From Chitinophaga chungangae (GTDB taxonomy: Bacteria > Bacteroidota > Bacteroidia > Chitinophagales > Chitinophagaceae): a stretch of DNA of 64,000 bases. The position numbers and the translations under genes were made by a program. The notes under the pieces are model-generated. The model did no database searches. It saw only the letters and a program-made list of their open reading frames with translations, and was not told the DNA's origin. The stretch is from NCBI RefSeq assembly GCF_017742215.1, contig NZ_JAGHKP010000005.1, positions 62,001 through 126,000 on the forward strand, written 5' to 3'. Of this stretch, positions 8,883-17,543 are shown one piece after another; position 1 is the stretch's first letter, and every line of letters begins with the position of its first letter.

Positions 8883-11849
8883 TCAGAAGGTTACGCCCAG
8901 GTGAAACATTGCGCGTTTGGACGCGGGGAACGGCGTTACTTCCACGCCGGTGCTGATGCCATTGCTGCCGCGCGAAGTGGCGGTGGAAATGGTGTTGCTG
9001 CCGAAGTTGGAAGTTTCCGGGTCGTAACTGTCATAATCCGTCCAGGTGAACCAGTTATTGGCTGAAATACCGACGTTCACGGCGGAAATGATATTGTTTT
9101 TCGGGATGGGAATATTGTAGTACAGTCCTATCTCACGGATACGAACATACGAAGCGTCCTGCACGCGCACGCTCGCGTCCGAAATAGCCGCCGCGTTCAT
9201 CCTGTCCACGCCGTCTTTGACGCCGTTGCCGTTTTTATCATCGTCGTAATCGTAAGTGGTGGCGAAAATGTCGGAGAGATATTGCGTCAGGTTGATGTTG
9301 TCCCCGCCTTTTTTCCAGTGCAGCATCACGCGCAGGCTGAAGTTGGTGAGGAAAGTAACGTCGTTGTAAAAGCTCAGCTGGAAATCCGGCTCTGAATTGC
9401 CCAGTACGCCCACGCCTTTGTTGTTGCCCAGCGTACCGATGATCTGTGTGGCGGATTTGCCTTCTTCGATATAGAAGTTGCCGAGCGTATTACCGAAAGC
9501 GCCCATCGGGAACGGGGGAATGGTGAGCTTGGTTACTTCTGAAGTGTTTTTCCAGAAATTGACCTGCGCATTCCAGCGCACGTTTTTGGTGTTCACAGGA
9601 ATGGCGCCGATGCCGATCTCCACGCCTTTGTTCCGCAGGTCGCCGCCGTTCACCCACTGCTGGGTAAAGCCGCTGGACGAAGGCACGTTTCTCCGCAGCA
9701 GCAGGTCGAAGATCTTTTTGTTGTAATACGTCGCTTCAAGGCTTAACCGGCCGTTGAAGAAACTCACGTCCAGCCCCGCTTCCAGCTCCGTCTGCCTTTC
9801 CTGCTCGATGTCCGGGTTGCCGAACTGGGTGTCTACAAAAGAACCGGGCTGCCCGCCGACATTGCTGGCGGTAAGCGCGAGGAACTTGGCGCCGTACGGG
9901 GCAACGTTGCCCGCTTGTCCGTAAGCCGCGCGCAGCTTGAAGCTGTTGATGCTCTGAATGCCCCAGAAGTCCATTTTCGCGAGGTTCCACGATGCGGAAG
10001 CCTTGGGCAATACAAAGTATCTTTTGTAATCGCCGTTGTTGGTGCTGCGGTCGAAACGCACGCCGGCGGCGAGGGTGATCGCGTCCATCAGCAGCACTTC
10101 TTCCTGGATGAAGATGCCATTGTCGCGGTATTTCTGGCGGAACTGCTGCAGCTGCGAACTGGCCGCCTGGTCTACGTTGCTCTGGTCTGGTATGAGGTTG
10201 GTGGCGATGGAAAGAATGTTGTCCAGGTTATTGGTTTCCAGCGTGGCGCCCAGCGAGGTGGTGAAGCTCAGGTCGTTGTTCGGCTGGAAATAGTTCACCA
10301 GCACGCCGGCGAGGTTGGTGTTGAGGTTGTTGGTATTGCCCTGGATGGAAGCGCCTTCCAGCCCGCCTCTCATGAATTGCAGCGTGCGGGGGAAAATGGC
10401 TTCCGTTTTCAGGTTGAAGAAATCCACGCCGCCGCGCACGATCAGTTTGGTATTGGTGCGGTCGTTGGTATGAAGGGTGGCCCTTATCTCGCCGCCGGTG
10501 ATGAAGCGGTTGGTGGTTTCGTTGTTGCGCATTTTATCCCGTGTTTCGAGCGGGTTGGCTGCGGAAGGGTTCACGGGATAAACGCCGTTGGCGTCAGGGT
10601 GCAGCTCGAGATACTGCGGGATGGTGGCCAGCGACACGCCATAGGTCACGCTGTTGTTGTCGTTGTTGGTCAGCCCGCGGTCTGCCGAAGTATTCATGTA
10701 AGACGCGCGCAAACCCAGGCTGATGCGGTCGTTCAGCTGATGGTCCACGTTGATGCGGACGGCGTTGTTGAGATAACCGGAGTTTTTGACGATGCCTTCC
10801 TCGCTTTTCCGGTTGGCGGAAAAATACACGCCGGTGCGCTCGGTGCCGCCGTTTACACTAACGTTGGTGTTGGATATGAGGCCTGTTTCACCGTACATTT
10901 CATCTTCGTAATCGTACAGCTTGCCGGCATCGCGGGCAGCGATAAACAGATCTCTTTCCGTTGCGCCGCCCCTGTCGAACGCGGTCTGTTCGGTGAACTG
11001 GCGCACGCCGAGCAGCTTGCGGGCCTGCGCAAAACCAAGGTCCTGCCGCAGGCGCACCAGGGTGCGGCCGAGGTTGGTGCCTTTTTTGGTGGTGATGAGA
11101 ATTACGCCAGCGGCGGCTTTGGAGCCATAAATGGCGGCCGCGGACGCGCCTTTGAGTATTTCAATGTTCTCGATATCGTCCGGGTTGATGTCTGCCACGC
11201 GGCTGGAAGGATTGTCCTGGTTCTGCGGGTTGCCTGCCGTGGCGGCACCGGTGATGAGGTTAAGACCGGCGGGCACGCTGATGTTGGAGATGAATACGCC
11301 GTCTACCACGTACAGCGGTTGCGAGTTGCTGAAAATGGAGGTTACGCCGCGCATCTTCACGGAAATGCCGCCGCCGGGGGCGCCGGTGTTGGCGGTGATG
11401 AGCGCGCCCGGAATTTTACCGCTGAGCGCCGCGTCGAAGGTTTGCGCGGGAGCCACGCCATAGAGTTGTTTGGCGGAAATGGTCGCTACCGCGTTGGCGA
11501 GATTGCTTCTTTTTACGGAAGTGGCAAGACCGGTGATCACCACTTCATCGAGATTGGCGTAATCTTCCTGGATGGTGACGTTCAGCGTGGCGCCATTGAT
11601 CACGGTTTGTTGCGTTTTGTAGCCGGTGTAGGAAAAAATAAGGGTGCTGCCGTTGGGGGCGTCGATGGAATACCGGCCCTGTGCGTCGGTAACGGCGCCC
11701 CGGTTGCTGCCCTGCAGGCGCACGGTAACCCCCGGCACGGGATTGCCGGACGCGTCGGACACGAGGCCGGAGACCTTTTGCTGGGCAAACGACGCTACCG
11801 ATAACAATAGCAGCATTACCAGCAACGTAAAGGATTTGGACAAATGCAT
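8883..11849 (-). CDS. SusC/RagA-like TonB-linked outer-membrane transporter
   Basis: This is a 988-aa TonB-dependent transporter. Its signal peptide ends near SVASFAQ. A carboxypeptidase-D regulatory-like beta-sandwich follows (KVSGLVSDASGNPVPGVTV, about residues 24-105). The TonB box/plug region contains LDEVVITGLATSVKRSNL and the SusC signature GVTSIFSNSQPLYVVDGVF. The rest is a 22-strand barrel ending in RAMFHLGVTF, with the terminal Phe used by the BAM machinery. There is no N-terminal STN domain, so it should not signal through a FecR/ECF sigma pair. It is first in the operon with susD. The substrate is unknown. Confidence 0.96.
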   Translation of the reverse strand: MHLSKSFTLLVMLLLLSVASFAQQKVSGLVSDASGNPVPGVTVRLQGSNRGAVTDAQGRYSIDAPNGSTLIFSYTGYKTQQTVINGATLNVTIQEDYANLDEVVITGLATSVKRSNLANAVATISAKQLYGVAPAQTFDAALSGKIPGALITANTGAPGGGISVKMRGVTSIFSNSQPLYVVDGVFISNISVPAGLNLITGAATAGNPQNQDNPSSRVADINPDDIENIEILKGASAAAIYGSKAAAGVILITTKKGTNLGRTLVRLRQDLGFAQARKLLGVRQFTEQTAFDRGGATERDLFIAARDAGKLYDYEDEMYGETGLISNTNVSVNGGTERTGVYFSANRKSEEGIVKNSGYLNNAVRINVDHQLNDRISLGLRASYMNTSADRGLTNNDNNSVTYGVSLATIPQYLELHPDANGVYPVNPSAANPLETRDKMRNNETTNRFITGGEIRATLHTNDRTNTKLIVRGGVDFFNLKTEAIFPRTLQFMRGGLEGASIQGNTNNLNTNLAGVLVNYFQPNNDLSFTTSLGATLETNNLDNILSIATNLIPDQSNVDQAASSQLQQFRQKYRDNGIFIQEEVLLMDAITLAAGVRFDRSTNNGDYKRYFVLPKASASWNLAKMDFWGIQSINSFKLRAAYGQAGNVAPYGAKFLALTASNVGGQPGSFVDTQFGNPDIEQERQTELEAGLDVSFFNGRLSLEATYYNKKIFDLLLRRNVPSSSGFTQQWVNGGDLRNKGVEIGIGAIPVNTKNVRWNAQVNFWKNTSEVTKLTIPPFPMGAFGNTLGNFYIEEGKSATQIIGTLGNNKGVGVLGNSEPDFQLSFYNDVTFLTNFSLRVMLHWKKGGDNINLTQYLSDIFATTYDYDDDKNGNGVKDGVDRMNAAAISDASVRVQDASYVRIREIGLYYNIPIPKNNIISAVNVGISANNWFTWTDYDSYDPETSNFGSNTISTATSRGSNGISTGVEVTPFPASKRAMFHLGVTF

Positions 11850-12334
11850 GTTCTGGCGATTTAGAGGTTTAAGAATCGGGAGGTTGATAAAAAAATTTTG
11901 GGAAACATGGTTTCAGTACAGGCAATACGATGCCACCCATGCCGTCAATGTGGTAAATTTGTGCGCATGATAAAAGAATTTAGAGGTTGATAAAAAATCT
12001 TATCAACTGCAAGGCCAGATGGGAAATCGCTGTAGTGTTGTATCAGCTCTCAGGCTCCGGGTTTCGCTGTGTTCGTTCTGCTGCATGGTCTGACCCTGCA
12101 ACGGATAATTAGGGTTGATGATAAACGAATAGTGCCTTTATTTTATAAGCGTTTAGATCTAAGTTTATAGTTTGTTTTGGATGTTGATTGATATGGCCGG
12201 GTACATTTCGCAGATTAACGAAATTTATGCTAAAGTAGATTTGTTTGTTTTCACCCTTTTGTTTATATTATTTCTGACTGTAATCTGACGGCCGTGGTAG
12301 GCTATTTCCCAATTTACATTTAACTTGCGGGGTC
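11850..12334. other. 485-bp intergenic region between susC-like gene and thyA
   Basis: No coding frame is convincing here. It holds a perfect 8-bp hairpin, GTTGATAA (11986-11993) with TTATCAAC (12000-12007). The block TTTAGAGGTT occurs at about 11860 and 11979, and AGGTTGATAAAAAA occurs at 11881 and 11985. A TAAATTTG box (11954-11961) and a TAGATTTG box (12236-12243), both on the plus strand, lack -33 partners. The promoter of the SusCD operon should lie here, but I cannot place it. Confidence 0.4.
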
Positions 12335-13129
12335 ATGCAACAATACCTTGATCTATTACAACATATTATCGCCAAAGGGAATAATAAAACCGACCGCACC
12401 GGCACCGGTACCCGCAGTGTGTTCGGTTACCAGATGCGTTTTGACCTGAAGGAAGGTTTCCCGCTGGTGACCACCAAAAAACTTCATCTCAAATCGATCA
12501 TATACGAATTACTCTGGTTCCTGAAAGGAGACACCAATGTGCGTTACCTGCAGGAACATGGCGTGAAGATCTGGGACGAATGGGCGGATAAAGACGGCAA
12601 CCTCGGCCCGGTATACGGCAAACAATGGCGCAGCTGGGAAGGAGCGAACGGTAAAACCGTGGACCAGGTGACCGACCTGATCAGCCAGATCAAAAAGAAC
12701 CCGGACAGCCGGCGGCTGATCATCAGCGCCTGGAATGTGGCCGACCTGCCAGACATGGCCCTGAGCCCCTGCCATTGCCTGTTCCAGTTTTACGTGGCAG
12801 ACGGCAAACTGAGCTGCCAGCTGTACCAGCGCAGTGCGGACGTATTTCTCGGCGTACCGTTCAACATCGCTTCTTATGCGCTGCTCACGCTGATGATCGC
12901 CCAGGTGTGCGGGCTGGAGCCGGGAGAGTTCGTGCACAGCTTCGGTGACGTGCACCTGTACAACAATCATTTCGAGCAGGCGGAGCTGCAGCTGACCCGC
13001 CAGCCGCACCCGTTGCCGCAGATGAAGCTGAACCCGGATGTGAAAGATATTTTCGCTTTTGAATACGGGGACTTCACCCTCGAAAACTACCAGTTCCATC
13101 CTCACATCAAAGCCCCAGTAGCCATATGA
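12335..13129 (+). CDS. thyA: thymidylate synthase
   Basis: This is a 264-aa enzyme, the same length as E. coli ThyA. It methylates dUMP to dTMP with methylene-tetrahydrofolate, giving dihydrofolate. The catalytic Cys is at residue 146 in LSPCHCLFQFY. The phosphate-binding RRLIISAWN, the dUMP-binding CQLYQRSADVFLGVPFNIASYALL and the C-terminal HPHIKAPVAI are all present. The ATG at 12335 follows a weak TAACTTG box (12321-12327). The stop overlaps the folA start by four bases (ATGA), so the two are translationally coupled and the dihydrofolate product is recycled by the next gene. Confidence 0.98.
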   Translation: MQQYLDLLQHIIAKGNNKTDRTGTGTRSVFGYQMRFDLKEGFPLVTTKKLHLKSIIYELLWFLKGDTNVRYLQEHGVKIWDEWADKDGNLGPVYGKQWRSWEGANGKTVDQVTDLISQIKKNPDSRRLIISAWNVADLPDMALSPCHCLFQFYVADGKLSCQLYQRSADVFLGVPFNIASYALLTLMIAQVCGLEPGEFVHSFGDVHLYNNHFEQAELQLTRQPHPLPQMKLNPDVKDIFAFEYGDFTLENYQFHPHIKAPVAI

Positions 13130-13617
13130 TCTCCATTATCGTAGCCGCTTCGGAGAACAATGTGATCGGCATCAACAACCAGCTGCCCTGGAGCCTGCCG
13201 GCCGATCTCCAGTTTTTCAAGAACACCACCTGGGGCAACCCGGTGATCATGGGCAGGAAAACGTTCGATTCGATGGGAGGCAGGCCGCTGAAAGGCCGGC
13301 AGAACATTGTGATCACGCGGCAGAAGGATTATGCGCCGGAAGGCGCCACCGTGGTATCTTCTATCGATGCGGCCATCACGATCGCGGAGGATTTCGATGT
13401 GGATGAGATCTTTATCACAGGCGGCACGGAAATTTTCCTGCAATCATTTTCACGCGTAGACAAGATCTACATGACGCGCGTGCATACCACCCTAAAAGGA
13501 GACGCTTTTTTCCCCGCCATCAGCCCCGATGAATGGGAGCTGACGCATGCGGAAGATCATCCGGCGGATGAGAAACATGCGTATGCTTTTACGTTTCAGA
13601 CCTGGGAGCGCCGTTAA
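13126..13617 (+). CDS. folA: dihydrofolate reductase
   Basis: This is a 163-aa NADPH-dependent reductase regenerating tetrahydrofolate. MISIIVAASENNVIGINNQLPWSLPADLQFFK holds the Met20 loop and the catalytic acid (Asp27 of E. coli, here the Asp of PADLQFFK). PVIMGRKTFDSMG binds NADPH, and FITGGTEIF is the second cofactor loop. Its start overlaps the thyA stop. The stop codon and last codons lie inside the left arm of a 30-bp inverted repeat (13610-13705), so the very end of this protein is encoded by repeat sequence. Confidence 0.97.
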   Translation: MISIIVAASENNVIGINNQLPWSLPADLQFFKNTTWGNPVIMGRKTFDSMGGRPLKGRQNIVITRQKDYAPEGATVVSSIDAAITIAEDFDVDEIFITGGTEIFLQSFSRVDKIYMTRVHTTLKGDAFFPAISPDEWELTHAEDHPADEKHAYAFTFQTWERR

Positions 13618-13705
13618 CCTGCGTGTCACATAAAAAGTAAAACTGGGCTGTGTTTTCCTTTGCGATGGGCACAGCTACTTTTTATGTGACACGCAGATTA
13701 ACGGC
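13610..13705. repeat. 30-bp inverted repeat with nested hairpin at folA 3' end
   Basis: Left arm 13610-13639 and right arm 13676-13705 are complementary over 30 bp with a single C/T mismatch; the core CTGCGTGTCACATAAAAAGT is perfect. Inside lies a second stem, GCTGTG with CACAGC (13670-13675). The left arm contains the folA stop codon. As RNA it forms a very stable hairpin and may act as a terminator or RNA stabiliser, though it has no T-tail. As DNA it could be a remnant of a small transposable element. I see no second copy in the window. Confidence 0.8.
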
Positions 13706-13838
13706 TTTGTGATAAAGACCTGGTTATTTGTGACGGCGCTATAGGCAATTTTATTATCAGCCTGCAAACGGCAATGCCAATAAGCCTGAATAATTTGTGA
13801 TGGATCGGCTTTTCAGGGCATTCAATTTTTGTTGGGAA

Positions 13839-14009
13839 TCATTTTCGGAAAGGCCATTCAAGAATCTTCTCAATACCAGCTTCTATTGTTTCAAACCTGT
13901 TCTCAAAGCGGATCTCCATTGAATTTATGCGGAGGTACAGCTTGTCCAGGCGTTGATTGACGCCGTCCGGTTTTGACAATACTTCCTGCAGAATTGATAG
14001 TACATCCAT
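13839..14009 (-). CDS. possible 56-aa coiled-coil protein
   Basis: A short minus-strand frame reads MDVLSILQEVLSKPDG, continues through LDKLYLRINSMEIRFENRFET and ends in EWPFRK. Heptad-like spacing of Leu, Ile and Phe suggests a small helical or coiled-coil protein. A hairpin-forming TTGTAAAAAAAAACAA lies directly before the ATG, and a promoter-like pair (TTG, 20-bp spacer, TAATTTCG) lies upstream. It occupies a 500-bp stretch otherwise without genes, beside the inverted repeat at 13610-13705. Codon use is more AT-rich than in the neighbours, which hints at acquired DNA. No family recognised. Confidence 0.4.
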   Translation of the reverse strand: MDVLSILQEVLSKPDGVNQRLDKLYLRINSMEIRFENRFETIEAGIEKILEWPFRK

Positions 14010-14118
14010 GTTGTTTTTTTTTACAACACGAAATTATGCCGGAACACAATATGGGACAAGGAAATCCGCCTCCTTTCGCCGGAGAATAGCTCAGTGTTTC
14101 GAAGATTGAAAAGCTGGT

Positions 14119-16113
14119 TTATTTAATGATCACCGTCCCCACCTTATCCGTCAGTTCCTTCGCCATTTGTTTCAGCTGGATGTCCATTTCAAGGCATTTC
14201 TTAATTTCTTCGAAGTCCGTGGCGGTTTTCAGCTCCTGCTGATTTTCTTCGATGAGTTTGCGGATCTTCCGGAGGATCAGGTAGTGGGTGGCGCTGAGGG
14301 TGTCTTTTACGAACGCATCGTCGCCGTAAACGGTCTTGATCTCGAACTTGTCCCGCCAGTTCGCGCTCAGTTCGGCCTCTTTGTCTTCGAGGATGAGGGC
14401 TACGTTTTGGGAGATCTCGGGGTCCTGGTGATAGAGGAACCATTTTTTATCGAGCGGCGCGCCCTGGTCGTATTGGGTTTTGTATTCGTGCAGGATCTTT
14501 TTCACCACCTCGCTTTCCGCCAGCGATTCGAAATCGTACGGCAGGTGGAAAATATAATCGGCGACGGTGGTTTTCTGTTCTTCGTCGAACATTTTATCGC
14601 CAAAGCGGAGCAAGACTTTCACCAGTTCACGTTCCTGCTTTTCGTCTTTATTAAAAAGATTTTCGGGAACGGCTTCCGGCTGGTTGTTTTCGTCGAAGTA
14701 CTCGGGGTACATTTCGGCGAGGGAAGGGCCTTCTTCCTGCGCGGGCGCTTCCTGACCGCGGTTCTTAAAACGGTTCTGCTCCTGGTTGGCCTGTTTGGTG
14801 AGCCGGTCGCGGATGTATTTGTTCACCAGCGACACCATGCCTTCCTCGTCTATTTTGAGCAGCTGGCTGCACTGGCGGATGTAGTCCTGCTGTTTGGTGA
14901 AATCCTCCACCTTGTCGATGCGCGCGATGGTTTCGGCGATCTCGTTCACCAGTTGGCTTTTTTTCGCGGTATCGTTGCCGGCTTCGCGCAGGGAAACCTG
15001 CAGTTTGAAGAGGATAAAATCCTGTTTGTTGTCTGCAATGAACTGGCGGAAACCTTCCACGCCGATCTTCTGCACGTAACTGTCCGGGTCTTCGTTGTCC
15101 GGGATGAGGGCCAGCTTTACGTTCAGGCCTTCTTCGATGGCCATGTCCAGCCCGCGCAGCGCCGCTTTTACGCCGGCATTGTCGCCGTCGTACAAAATAG
15201 TGAGGTTGCGCGTGTATTTTTTGATCAGCCGCAGCTGGTCGGTGGTAAGCGAGGTGCCGCTGGACGCCACTACGTTCTCGATGCCGGCCTGGTGAAGGGA
15301 AACCACGTCCGTATATCCTTCCACGAGCAAACATTCGTCGAGTTTATCGATGGCGTGCCTGGCGAAATAAGTGCCGTACAGCACTTTGCTTTTTACATAG
15401 ATGTCGTTTTCGGGCGAGTTGATGTATTTGGGCGCGCGGTCGCTTTTTACGAGAATGCGCGCGCCGAAGCCCAGCACTTTGCCGCTCTGGTTGTGAATGG
15501 GGAAAATGACGCGGCCGCGGTAATTGTCCGCCGGCTGATCGTTGCGGATGGTAACGAGCCCCGTTTTCTGCAACAGTTCCATGTTGTAGCCCTTGTGCTG
15601 CGCTTCGCGCACGAATGCGTCGCGGAGGTTGAGGCAATAACCCAGCTGGAATTTGCGGACGGTCTCTTCCGTAAAACCCCTTTCTTCAAAATAACTCAGG
15701 CCCACGTTCTGCCCTTCTTCGGTTTCGTGGAGGGTTTGGACGAAATAGTCCCGCGCAAAATTGTTGACGATAAAAAGGCTGTCTGCCAGCTGTTGCCTGG
15801 CGCGCATTTCAGGGCTTACTTCCTTCTCTTCGATCTCGACGTTGTATTTGGCGGCCAGCCAGCGGAGGGCTTCCACGTAAGAGTATTTTTCGTGCTCCAT
15901 GAGGAAGTTGATCGTATTGCCGCTTTTGCCGCACCCGAAACACTTGTAAATTTCCTTGCTGCCGGAAACGGTAAAGGAAGGGGACTTTTCGTTGTGGAAA
16001 GGACAAAGCCCCATGTAGTTGGCGCCGCGTTTCTTCAGTTTTACGAAGGAACCGACGATTTCCACAATGTCTATCCGGTTGAGTATCTGTTGTATCGTGT
16101 CCTGGGAGATCAA
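14119..16113 (-). CDS. dnaG: DNA primase
   Basis: This is a 664-aa primase that makes RNA primers at the replication fork. The N-terminal CHC2 zinc finger has Cys37, His40, Cys58 and Cys61 in GLCPFHNEKSPSFTV...YKCFGCG. The catalytic core follows, with the TOPRIM segment LVEGYTDVVSLHQAGI and the acidic YDGDNAG. The C-terminal part (DnaB-binding type) is acidic and helical. The start is set at TTG 16113 (LISQDTIQQIL). No ATG fits, and the frame's 49 further upstream codons would contain the promoter at 16192-16199. It converges on the small ORF at 13839. Confidence 0.95.
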   Translation of the reverse strand: MISQDTIQQILNRIDIVEIVGSFVKLKKRGANYMGLCPFHNEKSPSFTVSGSKEIYKCFGCGKSGNTINFLMEHEKYSYVEALRWLAAKYNVEIEEKEVSPEMRARQQLADSLFIVNNFARDYFVQTLHETEEGQNVGLSYFEERGFTEETVRKFQLGYCLNLRDAFVREAQHKGYNMELLQKTGLVTIRNDQPADNYRGRVIFPIHNQSGKVLGFGARILVKSDRAPKYINSPENDIYVKSKVLYGTYFARHAIDKLDECLLVEGYTDVVSLHQAGIENVVASSGTSLTTDQLRLIKKYTRNLTILYDGDNAGVKAALRGLDMAIEEGLNVKLALIPDNEDPDSYVQKIGVEGFRQFIADNKQDFILFKLQVSLREAGNDTAKKSQLVNEIAETIARIDKVEDFTKQQDYIRQCSQLLKIDEEGMVSLVNKYIRDRLTKQANQEQNRFKNRGQEAPAQEEGPSLAEMYPEYFDENNQPEAVPENLFNKDEKQERELVKVLLRFGDKMFDEEQKTTVADYIFHLPYDFESLAESEVVKKILHEYKTQYDQGAPLDKKWFLYHQDPEISQNVALILEDKEAELSANWRDKFEIKTVYGDDAFVKDTLSATHYLILRKIRKLIEENQQELKTATDFEEIKKCLEMDIQLKQMAKELTDKVGTVIIK

Positions 16114-16191
16114 ATTCTTTATTGGGTTTGAGGAAGAAGCGCCTGACAAATTACTTTTTTGACCGGGAAAATGCCACGCTGCCGCCGTCTG

Positions 16192-16199
16192 CAAACTTA
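16192..16199 (-). promoter_or_regulatory. -7 promoter box for dnaG
   Basis: On the minus strand TAAGTTTG fits TAnnTTTG exactly. It puts transcription start near 16185 and leaves a leader of about 70 nt before the TTG start, which supports the short DnaG N-terminus. Confidence 0.5.
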
Positions 16200-16227
16200 G
16201 TGAAAAATCGGTAAGGTCGGAATTTGC

Positions 16228-16235
16228 TATATTTG
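16228..16235 (+). promoter_or_regulatory. -7 promoter box for the thiolase gene
   Basis: TATATTTG is an exact match 43 bp before the ATG at 16279. A GC-rich palindromic patch (CCCCGAGGGG) follows in the leader. Confidence 0.5.
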
Positions 16236-16278
16236 AGATTCCCCCCGAGGGGATCACCAAAACAACAAAATCATCAAG

Positions 16279-17454
16279 ATGTCTAAAGAAGTATTTATCG
16301 TTTCCACGGCCCGTACGCCTATCGGCAGTTTAAACGGCGGGCTGGCTTCCGTTCCCGCGGTTACGCTGGGCGCCACTGTGATCAGGGCCGCGCTCGAGAG
16401 GGCGGGAGTGGGGGTAGACCAGGTGCAGGAATTATACATGGGCAATGTGATCAGCGCCAATATCGGCCAGGCGCCCGCCACGCAGGCGAGCCTGTTCGCG
16501 GGGCTTCCCAATACCGTGCCCGCCACCACGGTGAACAAAGTGTGCGCTTCCGGTATGAAAGCCATCATGCTCGGGGCGCAGAGCATTCTGCTGGGCGACA
16601 ACGACGTAGTGGTGGCAGGCGGCATGGAAAGCATGAGCAACATCCCGTATTACCTCGATAAAGCCCGCAACGGCTACCGCCTGGGCCATGGCTCCGTGAT
16701 AGACGGCATCCTGCGCGACGGCCTCTGGGACCCGTATTCCGATTTCCATATGGGCAACGCCGGGGAAATCTGCGCGAAAGAATACAAGATCACCCGCGAA
16801 GACCAGGATAATTTCGCACGGCAAAGCTACGAGCGCGCCGCGGCGGCTTATAAGAACGGTTATTTCACAGACGAGATCGTGCCGGTAGGCGTGGGTGGGA
16901 AAACGCCCGTAGTGGTGAACGAAGACGAAGAATACCGCAAGGTGAACTTCGAAAAAATGGCCACCCTGAAGCCTGCGTTCCAGAAAGACGGCACCATTAC
17001 CGCGGCCAATGCTTCCAAGATCAACGACGGCGCGGCGGCCGTAGTGCTGGTGAGCGGCGAAAAACTGAAAGAGCTGGGCCTGAAGCCGGTTGCGCGCATC
17101 GTAAGTTTCGCGGATGCTTCACAGGCGCCGGAATGGTTCACCACCACGCCGGTGATAGCGGTAGGCAGGGCGCTGCAGAAGGCGGGTCTTACCATGCAGG
17201 ACATGGATTTTACCGAGATCAACGAGGCATTCAGCTGTGTGGCGCTGGCCAACGAGCGCGACCTGGGCGTGAAACCCGGCACGCTCAACGTTTGGGGCGG
17301 CGCCGTGGCCCTGGGGCACCCGATCGGATGCAGCGGAGCGCGCATCGTGGTAACGCTTTCCTCGATTTTGCAGCGCCTCGGCGGCCGTTACGGAGTGGCC
17401 GGGATCTGCAATGGCGGCGGCGGAGCAAGCGCCATGGTGATAGAGAAAATGTAA
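16279..17454 (+). CDS. acetyl-CoA C-acetyltransferase (thiolase)
   Basis: This is a 391-aa biosynthetic-type thiolase, condensing or cleaving acetyl-CoA and acetoacetyl-CoA. The nucleophilic Cys lies in NKVCASGMKA, the His in GGAVALGHPIGCSGAR (whose Cys is the second catalytic residue), and the C-terminal glycine loop is CNGGGGASAM. The length is normal for the AtoB/PhaA type. It has its own promoter and runs into the pdhB promoter, whose -33 box begins just after the stop codon. No other ketone-body or PHB genes are nearby, so the role (mevalonate entry or fatty acid turnover) is undecided. Confidence 0.94.
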   Translation: MSKEVFIVSTARTPIGSLNGGLASVPAVTLGATVIRAALERAGVGVDQVQELYMGNVISANIGQAPATQASLFAGLPNTVPATTVNKVCASGMKAIMLGAQSILLGDNDVVVAGGMESMSNIPYYLDKARNGYRLGHGSVIDGILRDGLWDPYSDFHMGNAGEICAKEYKITREDQDNFARQSYERAAAAYKNGYFTDEIVPVGVGGKTPVVVNEDEEYRKVNFEKMATLKPAFQKDGTITAANASKINDGAAAVVLVSGEKLKELGLKPVARIVSFADASQAPEWFTTTPVIAVGRALQKAGLTMQDMDFTEINEAFSCVALANERDLGVKPGTLNVWGGAVALGHPIGCSGARIVVTLSSILQRLGGRYGVAGICNGGGGASAMVIEKM

Positions 17455-17458
17455 ATGC

Positions 17459-17489
17459 TTTGCTTTTTGGCAAACAAACGATAAATTTG
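17459..17489 (+). promoter_or_regulatory. Bacteroidota promoter of pdhB
   Basis: TTTG (17459-17462), an exact 19-bp spacer and TAAATTTG (17482-17489) make a complete consensus promoter directly after the thiolase stop. A GCCTTT/AAAGGC hairpin at about 17494-17509 overlaps the predicted transcription start. Confidence 0.75.
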
Positions 17490-17543
17490 CCCTGCCTTTT
17501 GAAAAAGGCGTGTATATATTTCAAATAACTTTTATAGAACCAA

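Noticed and set aside
9915..11804. 629-codon open frame antisense to the SusC-like gene
   Set aside because: Artefact of codon bias opposite a well-supported transporter.
14167..16131. 654-codon open frame antisense to dnaG
   Set aside because: Phe/Val/His-rich shadow translation; dnaG is certain.
16114..16260. 49-residue N-terminal extension of DnaG
   Set aside because: It does not resemble DnaG and contains the promoter box at 16192-16199.
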